NCBI GenBank assembly: GCA_964612515.1
Contig: CAZTCX010000079.1
Location: 1 to 16,228, forward strand
Length of the DNA stretch: 16,228 nt
Direction of reading: 5' to 3'
DNA from: SABY01 sp964612515
GTDB taxonomy: Bacteria; Bacteroidota; Bacteroidia; Bacteroidales; 4484-276
Shown here: piece by piece, positions 7,211 to 15,282 of the stretch
How the letters are laid out: the number at the start of each line of letters is the position of its first letter
How positions within the stretch are numbered: the stretch's first letter is position 1
The notes under the pieces: generated by a model
Databases searched by the model: none
Seen by the model: the letters and a program-made list of their open reading frames with translations, nothing else
What the model was told of the DNA's origin: nothing
Translations under genes and position numbers: made by a program

Positions 7211-7236
7211 TTGATAAAAATCTGATAGTAACTTTG
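7211..7236 (+). promoter_or_regulatory. Bacteroidetes-type promoter of the caspase operon
   Basis: TTTTTG ending at 7213 is followed, after a 15-base spacer, by TAACTTTG (7229-7236), an exact TAnnTTTG -7 element. Transcription would start near 7243, giving a leader of about 57 bases before ATG 7300. The spacer is slightly short, but the match and the AT-rich upstream tract support it. Confidence 0.6.
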
Positions 7237-7299
7237 CAGAACCGAAATGCTTAATCAGAAGCGGTAAAACTGTTCATTATCAATTAATAACAAGTCATT

Positions 7300-8268
7300 A
7301 TGAAAATTAAATCTACACAATTCCTTTTATTGATACTACTTCTGCTACTTTTTCAATCATGTCACAACATTGATTTGGTGCGGATTGCAGCCGTCGAAAC
7401 GGGTTCGGCCGAGGTTACTAATAATTCATCAGCTAAGCTATCGGGTGTCATCATCGATGTTGGCGAGCCAGGCGATATGATCGGTTACGGATTTGTGTAC
7501 AGCACCAATCCTACGCCCACAAGTGCTGACCAGAAGGTGGTTACAGGAAGCTCATCGGAAGTGGGAGCCTATCAAAGTACCATAAGCAATCTTGCCACCG
7601 GAACATGGTATTTCAGGGCATTTGTTAATACTTCTTCTAATGGCTATGCCTATGGAAATGTCATGACATTTAGTACTGTCGTGCAGGAGCTTTTTTATGG
7701 GAATGGCATTCAAAACAGTTATTTAGGGTTTGACTTCCCAGGCTCCTATATGGCGTTGATTTATGTTGAACAAACTTCACTGCAGGCCTACGATGGCTAC
7801 AAAATAGTTTCGATGAAATTTTTCCCGGGTAGCGTCAATCCCGAATTCTTTACGATACATCTCGAACAGTCAACCTACTACGAGCAGGATGTAGCTTCGC
7901 CAGTGGCGGGAACCTGGAATGAGGTACATCTTTATCAACCTTTTTTCATCGATGCAAATGTTGATCTTTTTGCAGGGTATTGGATACACAATCAAGCCTT
8001 TAATAGTTTCCCGTGTGGTGTCGATGCCGGCCCTGCCTACAATGGTTTTGGTGACTTGCTTTTTCATGATGGAACTATATACACTTCAGGTTACAATGTG
8101 AACTGGTGTATTAAATTAAAACTTGAAAGTATGAAAGGAGAGCAAATCGAAATATCCGTTGATGCTGCCTCACCACCACCAACTGATAATGATAAACTTA
8201 GGGTTTCCGATGCAAATAAAAGCGTTCTTCCGTTAATATATTCACAATCTAAAAATGCAAACCAATGA
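7300..8268 (+). CDS. Lipoprotein with an FN3-like domain
   Basis: A 322-residue lipoprotein with lipobox FQSC (Cys21) after a Leu-rich signal. Residues at about 32-126 look like a fibronectin type III-like beta-sandwich common in Bacteroidetes surface proteins (AKLSGVIIDVG, GYGFVYSTNPTPT, LATGTWYFRAFVNTSSNGYA). The following 160 residues are beta-rich and unrecognised (YDGYKIVSMKFFPG, GTWNEVHLYQPFFID), and the tail is polar with a PPPT stretch. It is the first gene of the plus-strand operon, and its TGA overlaps the next ATG (ATGA at 8265-8268), which implies translational coupling. A role as a surface or adhesive component of the operon product is inferred. No enzyme motif was seen. Confidence 0.7.
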   Translation: MKIKSTQFLLLILLLLLFQSCHNIDLVRIAAVETGSAEVTNNSSAKLSGVIIDVGEPGDMIGYGFVYSTNPTPTSADQKVVTGSSSEVGAYQSTISNLATGTWYFRAFVNTSSNGYAYGNVMTFSTVVQELFYGNGIQNSYLGFDFPGSYMALIYVEQTSLQAYDGYKIVSMKFFPGSVNPEFFTIHLEQSTYYEQDVASPVAGTWNEVHLYQPFFIDANVDLFAGYWIHNQAFNSFPCGVDAGPAYNGFGDLLFHDGTIYTSGYNVNWCIKLKLESMKGEQIEISVDAASPPPTDNDKLRVSDANKSVLPLIYSQSKNANQ

Positions 8269-9086
8269 GAAATATTCTACAAACTACGCGATCCATCTTG
8301 CCTTTTTTAATAATAGCAGGTCTAACGTTTTTTAATTATTCTGCATTGGCGCAATCGAACGTAAAAGTAGAAAACGTGAAGTTTTTTATGGAAGGCGACA
8401 AGCTGGTGATTACTTATGATTTTAACAAAGCCAAGCCCAATCAGGCTTACGATGTATCGGTAGAAATTGCTACTACTGCAGGAACCAAAATCCGTGCTTT
8501 TGCTCTCTCCGGCGACGTAGGTCCCAACGTGTATAGTGGCAAATACAAACGCATTGTTTGGAATCTGGCCGAAGACAATGTCTATATCGACGACGAAATT
8601 GTGGTAGAGGTCACGGCGCAATTGATGGGGCATAAGGCCGCAGCAGTTAAACCAGACAAAAGCTTTACGGGTCAACAAAAAAGTGTGGGCGGCGCCGTGC
8701 TGCGTTCGTTGGCGCTCCCGGGCTGGGGCAACAACTATGCTGCCGATGGCGGCGCTTACTGGCTCATCGGTGTAGCTGCGTATGGCTGTCTGGGTGCTAC
8801 GCTCTTTTATAACAATGCATCCTACAACAGCTACGAAGACTATAAGAAAGCCACTACTGCCGGCGAGCGCGACCAGCTTTTCCAGGACGCCTCGAACCAA
8901 AAGGACATGCAAAACGTTTTCCTTATCACCGCCGGAGCTATCTGGATCGGCGATATTATCTGGAGTGGCCTTCAGGCTGCTTCCGTCAACAAAAAAGCCG
9001 CTGCGCAAAGCAAGGTGATGGTAGGCTCTTATTACGACCCGATAGCACAGGCGCCCATGATTACGCTCCGGCTGCGGCTTAAGTAA
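8265..9086 (+). CDS. Membrane-associated DUF5683-like protein
   Basis: A 273-residue protein with a signal sequence ending SALAQ near residue 30. Residues 33-120 form a beta-sandwich-like segment (VKVENVKFFMEGDKLVITYD, GKYKRIVWNLAEDNVYIDD). Residues 140-240 carry the AVLRSLALPGWGNNYAADGG motif and two hydrophobic segments (about 163-182 and 217-236), as in DUF5683-type Bacteroidetes membrane proteins. It sits between the lipoprotein (4-base overlap) and the caspase (30 bases upstream), so it may anchor or organise the secreted partners in the envelope. The DUF5683 resemblance is from the SLxLPGWG motif only. Confidence 0.6.
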   Translation: MRNILQTTRSILPFLIIAGLTFFNYSALAQSNVKVENVKFFMEGDKLVITYDFNKAKPNQAYDVSVEIATTAGTKIRAFALSGDVGPNVYSGKYKRIVWNLAEDNVYIDDEIVVEVTAQLMGHKAAAVKPDKSFTGQQKSVGGAVLRSLALPGWGNNYAADGGAYWLIGVAAYGCLGATLFYNNASYNSYEDYKKATTAGERDQLFQDASNQKDMQNVFLITAGAIWIGDIIWSGLQAASVNKKAAAQSKVMVGSYYDPIAQAPMITLRLRLK

Positions 9087-9116
9087 ACATCCGTCATAAA
9101 CCAATAAATTTTTTGA

Positions 9117-10832
9117 ATGATGAAAAAATTATATTTATTCTTTGTCGCCATCTGCCTGCTTACAGCTCCGGTCTTAGCGCAGGTAAGTTCGGCAAAAAGC
9201 AATGCCGGTAAGATTACCTTTAAGCCGCAGCAGACAGGCAACATCAAGGAGCTTCCCGACCTGATCATCAAGGAAGAAAAATTTATAGATGAAAACGACA
9301 ACAAAATCATCAATGCCGGCGAAAAATGCAGCATCTCTTTTAAAGTTGAAAATATAGGAAAGGGCACTGCGCAAAATGTGAAAGTCCGTGTGTCGATAAA
9401 AACCGACGTTGATGGCAGCATTACCTTTGACGAAGTGCAAGATCTGGGCGACCTGCCTGGTGAAACAGAAAACGAGGTTGTGGTGCCGGTACAAGCACAA
9501 CTCAACACCGAGAATGGCTACGCCGAGTTTGTTGTTAAAGTGGTGGAAGCCCGCGGCTTCGATGCCTTTCCGCTGGAGATGAAAATAGAAACGCAGCATT
9601 TTGCAAGGCCGCAGGTGGTTGTGGCGGATGCGGTGTTTAGCACTGATGATGGTGGGAACATCAAGCTCAACTTTCCTATCAACCTGAAGATGCTGATTCA
9701 AAATATTGGTGCCGGTGGTGCCAAGGAGGTGAAGGTGAACCCGGAATTTGCCGAGCCTAACTGCGTCTTCCTTGGCGAAACCGATCATTACGACCTGGGA
9801 TGGCTCGCCAGTGGTGAAACCCGTGAAATAGATTTCCTCTTTACAGCCACCCGCCGCTATACCAACAACACCATTCCGATAAGGGTTAAAATCTCCGAAT
9901 CTTATGGAGAATATGCCAGGGACACGCTGCTCACGGTGAGTTTGCAAGAGAACCTGATTGCTAAAAACCAGGTTGTAATTACCGGAATACCCACAGCGCC
10001 GGCAGATATCTCAATCGCTTCACTCACCGCTGATGTCGATAAAAATATTCCGGTTTGTTTTATTAATAAACCATTTCGCTACGCACTCGTAATTGGCAAC
10101 GAGGATTACAGTCGTTACCAACGGGGGCTTAGCAGTGAGGCCAACGTGGAATTTGCCCGCAACGATGCCTCAGTATTTCGCGACTATGCACGCAGTGTGC
10201 TGGGCGTAGAAGAGAAAAACATATTTTTCCTCACCGATGCTACCGCGGGCGAAATGGTCCAGAAAATCGACCTCATCGCCAAGCTTGCCAGCAAAACGTC
10301 TGCTGAAGCGGAGATCATTTTCTATTATGCCGGCCATGGCTTGCCTGATGAAACTACCAAAGAACCTTACATCATCCCCGTGGATGTGTCGGCCACCAAC
10401 CTCAACGCTGCCATTAAGCTGGCAGATGTTTATAAAATGTTCAGCGAAACAGGAGCCAGGCGGATTTTGGTTTTTCTGGATGCCTGCTTTAGCGGTGGTG
10501 GCCGTGATGCGGGACTCCTTGCAGCACGTTCGGTAAAGGTGAAGCCACGTAATGAAATGATCGATGGCAACATGGTGGTGTTTGCTGCAAGCAGTGGCGA
10601 ACAATCTTCGTTGCCTTACAAAGAGAAGCAACATGGCATGTTCACCTACTTCCTGCTGAAATACCTGCAAGAAACCAAAGGCAATGTTACATTGAGTGAT
10701 CTTGCCGATGATGTCAAAAATAAAGTCTCACTTGAGTCGCTGCGCGTCAACAGCAAAGAGCAAGACCCAACCGTTCAGGTGAGCCATAGCGTAGCCGACA
10801 AATGGGAAAGCTGGCGAATAAACGATAAATAA
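9117..10832 (+). CDS. Secreted CARDB-caspase (peptidase C14 family)
   Basis: A 571-residue protein with signal peptide MMKKLYLFFVAICLLTAPVLAQ; a second ATG one codon later is an equal start candidate. Two CARDB-like beta-sandwiches occupy about 45-160 (EKCSISFKVENIGKGTAQNV) and 165-275 (LKMLIQNIGAGGAKEVKV). A caspase/metacaspase-like domain fills 318-560: RYALVIGNEDY, the catalytic His407 in FYYAGHG, and the catalytic Cys457 in LDACFSG, both intact. The conserved late strand NMVVFAASSGEQSS and the GMFTYFLLKYL helix follow. It should be an active cysteine endopeptidase working outside the cytoplasm, with the CARDB modules as binding or scaffolding parts. It overlaps the DUF4384 gene by one base. 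The substrate and activation mode are unknown. Confidence 0.9.
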   Translation: MMKKLYLFFVAICLLTAPVLAQVSSAKSNAGKITFKPQQTGNIKELPDLIIKEEKFIDENDNKIINAGEKCSISFKVENIGKGTAQNVKVRVSIKTDVDGSITFDEVQDLGDLPGETENEVVVPVQAQLNTENGYAEFVVKVVEARGFDAFPLEMKIETQHFARPQVVVADAVFSTDDGGNIKLNFPINLKMLIQNIGAGGAKEVKVNPEFAEPNCVFLGETDHYDLGWLASGETREIDFLFTATRRYTNNTIPIRVKISESYGEYARDTLLTVSLQENLIAKNQVVITGIPTAPADISIASLTADVDKNIPVCFINKPFRYALVIGNEDYSRYQRGLSSEANVEFARNDASVFRDYARSVLGVEEKNIFFLTDATAGEMVQKIDLIAKLASKTSAEAEIIFYYAGHGLPDETTKEPYIIPVDVSATNLNAAIKLADVYKMFSETGARRILVFLDACFSGGGRDAGLLAARSVKVKPRNEMIDGNMVVFAASSGEQSSLPYKEKQHGMFTYFLLKYLQETKGNVTLSDLADDVKNKVSLESLRVNSKEQDPTVQVSHSVADKWESWRINDK

Positions 10833-11662
10833 TGATGAATAAACTGACACTCTTTTTCCTTGCTCTCCTGTTTGCGATGCCCATGCTACTCATGGCGCAA
10901 AAGCCTAAAACCGTACGTGCTACCGGTAGCGCCATTTCGCACGACCTCACACCCGAGCAAACGCGCAGCAAGGCCATCGAAGATGCCAAACGCAACGCCC
11001 TGGCGGCGGCTGGTGTAGCCGAAACGATTTCCTTTACCGACTTCTCCTATAAATTTGAGGACAACGCCCGCTTTCAGGAAATCTTCCAGGCCATCTCCTC
11101 CATCGAAACAGGCGGCGAAATCATTGTGGACAAAATCCTGAACGAGAAAAAATTTTTCAACGAATTTGGCAACATGGTGGTCGAGGTAGAGATAGAGGCT
11201 ACCATTTATCGCCACCGCGAAAAAAGCGACCCTGGATTTGTGCTGATGGTCGAAGGCATTGATGAGGTTTATAAAAATGAAGACCTTCTGAAATTTCAGG
11301 TAACACCAGCCAAGCCGGGATATCTTAAAATTTTCAACATCACCGACGAAGATTCCTACATGCTTTATCCCTATCGCAACCAGGAGCATCCGCAATACAA
11401 CGATGTGCCCGACCGGCTTTTTGTGGCCAACCAAAAAGTTACTTTACCACTCCACGCAGCTTTCATTGATGGATATTTCCTTGAGATTGATACGCCGGGC
11501 AAGCTGCAGGAGTTTAATATCCTGATGTTTGTTTTTACAAAAAAAGACATCCCTTTCATGGGCGAAGGCTCTTTTAATAATATCATGAAATGGATTTATG
11601 CCATCCCGCCTGACGAGCGAACCACGCAACAGATTGGGTTTATTATAAAAAAGGGGAGCTGA
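10832..11662 (+). CDS. Secreted LPP20/FlgT-like plus DUF4384 protein, caspase partner
   Basis: A 276-residue protein with a signal peptide ending LLMAQ near residue 23; ATG 10832 and 10835 are both possible, the first overlapping the caspase stop (TAATG). Residues 27-127 (RATGSAISHDLTPEQTRSKA, then DAKRNALAAAGV) fit an LPP20/FlgT-N-like domain. Residues 148-235 (LKFQVTPAKPGYLKIFNITD, MLYPYRNQE, LPLHAAFIDGYFLEID) fit DUF4384, a domain often found fused to or beside caspase-like peptidases. The one-base overlap with the caspase indicates coupled translation, so the two products likely work together, for example as substrate receptor or regulator. It is the last gene of the plus-strand operon. 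Confidence 0.75.
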   Translation: MMNKLTLFFLALLFAMPMLLMAQKPKTVRATGSAISHDLTPEQTRSKAIEDAKRNALAAAGVAETISFTDFSYKFEDNARFQEIFQAISSIETGGEIIVDKILNEKKFFNEFGNMVVEVEIEATIYRHREKSDPGFVLMVEGIDEVYKNEDLLKFQVTPAKPGYLKIFNITDEDSYMLYPYRNQEHPQYNDVPDRLFVANQKVTLPLHAAFIDGYFLEIDTPGKLQEFNILMFVFTKKDIPFMGEGSFNNIMKWIYAIPPDERTTQQIGFIIKKGS

Positions 11663-11868
11663 CAGGATCGCCCGGCCGGTCATTAAATTGTTTTCACGAA
11701 TTTTCCCGATGTGTCATTTGGCGCATGGAGTTTAAAAATCAAACTTTAAAGACGCTCAATCGGGCATCTTAATCGGAATCCAAAACGAATGACTCACTTT
11801 AGAAAGTTGTCTCCTTTCGTAAGATTTTCGAGCGCCTACAGGATTTCAAAAACGTCACTCGCACCTTG

Positions 11869-12903
11869 CTACTTTTTCTCAAACCGAATATAAACCGGCA
11901 GATGATCGCTGTAGCCGCCAAAGTATTCGCTGCGCCCGGCGGTGCGGTTTGGAACCATGTTTCCATCCTTCTGGCGGAATAGCATCCAATCCTTTTTCAG
12001 GATTTGAATGCTGGCAGGCGATAGTTTGTAGGAGGTGTTACCGTTGAGCAGGTTGGATGAAACGATCATCTGATCGAACAAATCCCAGCTTCGCCAGTAG
12101 AGGGTTCCTTCACCGGACGTGAATTTCTCGGTGGCAAGATTATAAAGCTTTCCTTTGCTCACATTATTTTCAGGTACAAGTGCGCCCAGCGTTACGGTTA
12201 CATTGTCGTCGGTGGGGTTGTCGTTTAGGTCGCCCATGATGATGATGTTCGCGTTGGCATCAAAGCGAAAGATGGAATCGACGACGTGGCGAACCTGCTC
12301 AGCAGCACGCTGGCGTTTGGGATCGCTTTGTTCTTTTCCGCCCGAGCGCGATGGCCAATGGTTGACGAGGAAATGCAATGTGTCGCTGTCGGCAGCCAGC
12401 GCTTTAAAATAGAGCAGATCGCGCGTGCGGTCGGTGCTATCAAAGTCGAAGGTGAGCGGGTAGGGGCGGCTATGGAGGGGTTGCAGCATCCCGTGCCGGT
12501 AAAGCAGCGCCACGTCGATGCCGCGTTCGTCGGGGCTGTCGAAATGAACGATGTCATAACTGCCTTTATCGAGTGGTTTGGTAGCCACCAGGTCGCGGAG
12601 CACACCAAGGTTTTCCACTTCTGCCAGGCCAATTGCCAGCGGTAACTCTGTGCTATCAATTGCGCCAAGCACCCGTGCAATATTGCTGAGCTTAGTCTTG
12701 TAACGCTCCGTGGTCCAGGCGACGGTAGCTTCCGGTATAAACTCGCCGTCGTGAACACCGGGGTCGTCGATGGTGTCGAAGAGGTTTTCGACGTTGTAAA
12801 AGGCAATCGTAAAATGATCGGGCGGTGCCTGCCCGCAGGAGGTAAACAAATAAATCAGCCCGAAAGCGGCTACAAATGCCGGAAGTAGAATTCTTGTTTT
12901 CAT
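11869..12903 (-). CDS. Endonuclease/exonuclease/phosphatase family lipoprotein
   Basis: A 344-residue lipoprotein from ATG 12903; 20 upstream in-frame codons overlap the glucosaminidase gene and precede the signal, so they are rejected. Lipobox FTSC has Cys23. The EEP (DNase I-like) fold residues are visible: Asn37 in FYNVENLFD, Glu95/97 in AEVEN, Arg127/Asp130 in ERGIDVALLYR, Asn181/His182 in VNHWPSRSGG, Asp225/Asn227 in MGDLNDNP, and the final Asp333/His334 in SDHLPVY. This is a metal-dependent phosphoesterase, either an extracellular nuclease or a phosphatase; the sequence does not tell which. Its start lies 29 bases after the glucosaminidase stop, so the two probably form an operon. It converges on the caspase operon, with a 206-base gap in which I see no clear terminator. 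Confidence 0.85.
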   Translation of the reverse strand: MKTRILLPAFVAAFGLIYLFTSCGQAPPDHFTIAFYNVENLFDTIDDPGVHDGEFIPEATVAWTTERYKTKLSNIARVLGAIDSTELPLAIGLAEVENLGVLRDLVATKPLDKGSYDIVHFDSPDERGIDVALLYRHGMLQPLHSRPYPLTFDFDSTDRTRDLLYFKALAADSDTLHFLVNHWPSRSGGKEQSDPKRQRAAEQVRHVVDSIFRFDANANIIIMGDLNDNPTDDNVTVTLGALVPENNVSKGKLYNLATEKFTSGEGTLYWRSWDLFDQMIVSSNLLNGNTSYKLSPASIQILKKDWMLFRQKDGNMVPNRTAGRSEYFGGYSDHLPVYIRFEKK

Positions 12904-12932
12904 AAAGTGATTTCTAAAAAATGTTTTGTCGG

Positions 12933-13949
12933 TTATTCCTTTGGTTTCTTGTCCTGCAGCCACAGCATCTGCCCGGTGCGCGGCTGGGTGCCGGCGGCCA
13001 TGCGGTTTTTGCTATAAAGCTGCTTTAGCTTCATGCCGTACAACTGAGAGATGCCGCGCATGGTTTCGCCCTGCTTCACAAAGTGATAAGGTGTATTGGC
13101 TTTGTTTTTTTTGCGTTGCAGATACACCATGTCGCCTTCTTTTATTTTATCCTTTTTCGTCAGATCGTTGTATTTCCACACCTGATAATAATAAATATTG
13201 AAGTCGGCAGCAATTTTATAAAAGTCGTCGCCTTTGCGGGCAAAAATGAATTTTCGCTCGTTGTTGGTGAGCACCTTGCGGTCGTTTTTTCCTACGCCAA
13301 AGGCTTCATATTTCCTTTGGTCTGCTTTCGGGATTTCGTCGGGAGGCTTCTGACGGGCAAGCGCATCGTTGTAAAGCAGGTCGAATTTGTGCAGCTCCAT
13401 CTCTTCGATGAGCTTGATGAGCATGTCGGCATATTTGGGATTGGTGGCGTAGCCGGCCTTTTTGAGTCCGTGCGCCCAGCCCTTGTAGTCGGTTATCTTG
13501 AGATCAAACAGGAAAGCATATCTGCCGCGCTGGCTCAGGAAAAAGGAGTGGTCCTTGAAGGATTCCTCGGCGGTGGCATACACGCGGAAGCATTCGTCGG
13601 GGGCGTCGTCGGTTACGAACATCGTTTTGCCTTCCCATCCCAGGTGACACTTTATGCCGAAGTGGTTGTTGCCTTCGCGCGCCAGGCGGCTGTTGCCGTT
13701 GCCCGATTCTATGATGGCCTGTGCGAGCGTGATGCTGGCCGGGATGGAAAAATCAATCATTTCGCGTATGGCGATCTCTTTGTACATCTCCACGTATTCG
13801 GCACGCGTCATCTTCACTTGCGCCAGCAGCGTCGTCAGCGGAAGCGCCAACATCAGCGCCAGCAACACCAGCCTTAGTGCCGGCATTTTGTTTCTGAACA
13901 ACCCTTTCCGTTGCATCCCCATATTTCTGTTGCTGCTTTTCGCGTCCAT
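12933..13949 (-). CDS. Glucosaminidase (GH73, FlgJ-like) with two LysM domains
   Basis: A 338-residue secreted peptidoglycan hydrolase that cleaves after N-acetylglucosamine. Signal: a basic n-region, then RLVLLALMLALPLTTLLAQ, cleaved near residue 44; internal ATGs at codons 10, 12 and 22 could also be the start. The GH73 domain spans about 48-190 with catalytic Glu81 in AQAIIESGNGNS, the NNHFGIK motif (94-100) and YATNPKYADML (167-177). LysM-like repeats lie at about 232-278 (FIFARKGDDFYKIAADFNIY) and 288-331 (YHFVKQGETMRGISQLYG), for peptidoglycan binding. The length is normal for the Bacteroidetes family. It is the first gene of a two-gene operon with the EEP lipoprotein. Confidence 0.92.
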   Translation of the reverse strand: MDAKSSNRNMGMQRKGLFRNKMPALRLVLLALMLALPLTTLLAQVKMTRAEYVEMYKEIAIREMIDFSIPASITLAQAIIESGNGNSRLAREGNNHFGIKCHLGWEGKTMFVTDDAPDECFRVYATAEESFKDHSFFLSQRGRYAFLFDLKITDYKGWAHGLKKAGYATNPKYADMLIKLIEEMELHKFDLLYNDALARQKPPDEIPKADQRKYEAFGVGKNDRKVLTNNERKFIFARKGDDFYKIAADFNIYYYQVWKYNDLTKKDKIKEGDMVYLQRKKNKANTPYHFVKQGETMRGISQLYGMKLKQLYSKNRMAAGTQPRTGQMLWLQDKKPKE

Positions 13950-14314
13950 TTCGTTCTACAAATAAAGCCACTTTTGGCCGATTATTGTAAAAGCTGTCGA
14001 AAAGAAATTTGGGGGAGGAGGCAAACTGTCCTTTAACCAAAGGTTCTTTTCGAAACTTTAGAACCAATGTTTTGAGTAATAATTGTTCGAGTTACGATTA
14101 CACGAAAACGTTAGATCTTTATTAGGAAAATATATGGAAATACCCGGCTGATTTTTTTATCAAGGGAGTAAATTTGAGGATGAGGATGACGTAATGGTTC
14201 GGTTATGATGCATGGCCTATTATCGAAAAATGTTCCATTACACTAAGATGATAAACATTAACGTAAATCTCGGCAACGAATGCCGTTAGCCTTGATTAGG
14301 ATTTAGAGTTGTTA
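13950..14314. other. Noncoding spacer, no gene seen
   Basis: A stretch of 365 bases without a credible coding frame on either strand. It holds weak inverted repeats only: GGTTCT/AGAACC (about 14042-14065) and CGGCA/TGCCG around ACGAA (14271-14285). The second lies just downstream of the minus-strand four-TM gene but has no proper U-tract. The promoter of the glucosaminidase operon should be at its left end; no clear TAnnTTTG element was found. Confidence 0.5.
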
Positions 14315-15088
14315 TTATGCGCTGGCATTTTCTTTTTCAACTTCTACATTCTCAACCTTTTTTAGCAGGTTTGGTATCATTGACTCACTAAATCCTGCAA
14401 CAATTGCAAGCAGGAATACGATAAAAATATTGTCGTCAGTATTTAATGCCGGTAGTATTAGCTCAGATTTTAGCAAAACATAGACTATCAATCCGGAAAA
14501 CATGGCTATGACTATTCGGGTCGCTCCATATACAATTTGAAACCAGCCAAAATCAGAGGAATCTATTTGAACCTTTTTAATATCTTTAGCTACCGATAAG
14601 AAGCCTCCAATTGAAGCATAGGTCATAATAAAGAAATGTGGAATTATCTCGGGAATGAATTGATATTTCTTAAGAAAGTAACTGAAAATTATTGCTGCAA
14701 ACACCACGACCAAACAGCTCAGAAGGTAATAGAATCTGCCTTTGTTTATCTTAAACAATTCGATTCTGCTAATTAGCTTATCGCATAACTTATTGGCTTC
14801 CTCAATGTTCCCTTCAATGGCTTCAGCATACGCCAAACCAATTTGGTCAACATATTTCTTTTTCTCTTTCTTCGTTACAAGATATTCGGTTATAATGGAA
14901 ACTTTTGCGCTAATCCCGGAACACCGTTTTCTTAATTCCATATCATCGGTTGCAACGGTAACATCGCCACAATTATCTCCTTCGAAAATTAAATAGTTAG
15001 ACTTTGCTGCATACAATCTGGTGATTGTCTCGCCTCTGAATGATTCTCCTTCATTATAATCTGAGAGTGATTTGTTGGTCGTATCCAT
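14315..15088 (-). CDS. Four-TM membrane protein of unknown function
   Basis: A 257-residue protein not recognised as a named family. Residues 1-115 are soluble, with a beta-rich start (FRGETITRLYAAKSNYLIFE) and then helices (YVDQIGLAYAEAIEGNIEEA). Four hydrophobic helices follow at about 119-139, 147-166, 186-207 and 220-238, ending AGFSESMIPNLLKKVE and an acidic tail. There is no signal peptide, so the first domain is probably cytoplasmic. The gene is clearly more AT-rich than the caspase and glucosaminidase genes and stands alone with long spacers on both sides, suggesting horizontal gain. The layout of a soluble sensor-like domain plus a small helical bundle is seen in some membrane effectors, but nothing here proves that role. 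Confidence 0.7.
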   Translation of the reverse strand: MDTTNKSLSDYNEGESFRGETITRLYAAKSNYLIFEGDNCGDVTVATDDMELRKRCSGISAKVSIITEYLVTKKEKKKYVDQIGLAYAEAIEGNIEEANKLCDKLISRIELFKINKGRFYYLLSCLVVVFAAIIFSYFLKKYQFIPEIIPHFFIMTYASIGGFLSVAKDIKKVQIDSSDFGWFQIVYGATRIVIAMFSGLIVYVLLKSELILPALNTDDNIFIVFLLAIVAGFSESMIPNLLKKVENVEVEKENASA

Positions 15089-15190
15089 AATTGGTAAAAT
15101 TATCAGTTGGTCAAATATTTGTTATTGAAGTCGATACTCATTTTCCAAAAGAATATATTTTTAAAAGTCAAAATTAAATTTATTTTATCA

Positions 15191-15203
15191 GGAATGACAT
15201 TCC
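15191..15203. promoter_or_regulatory. 13-base palindrome GGAATGACATTCC, possible operator
   Basis: A perfect inverted repeat (GGAATG, A, CATTCC) in the gap between the transporter stop and the start of the four-TM gene, about 103 bases ahead of that start. No T-tract follows on either strand, so it is unlikely to be a terminator. A regulator-binding role is only a guess. Confidence 0.25.
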
Positions 15204-15282
15204 GTCTAATTTATTTTTGGGCAGATAGTTTGCTGGTAGATAAACAGGCACTCCGTTTAAATTTGTGTTTTGTGTATTTATT

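Noticed and set aside
8322..9104. Long minus-strand frame opposite the DUF5683-like gene (260 codons)
   Set aside because: Mirror of a real gene with a signal peptide and operon context; its own translation has no family resemblance.
9174..9947. Long minus-strand frame opposite the CARDB region (257 codons)
   Set aside because: Shadow of the caspase gene, which has clear catalytic motifs and coupled neighbours.
11663..11868. Rho-independent terminator between convergent operons
   Set aside because: GATCG/CGGTC near 11665-11681 is a weak five-pair stem followed by a mixed AT tract; support is too thin.
13083..13877. Plus-strand 264-codon frame opposite the glucosaminidase
   Set aside because: Shadow frame; hydrophobic translation without domain features.
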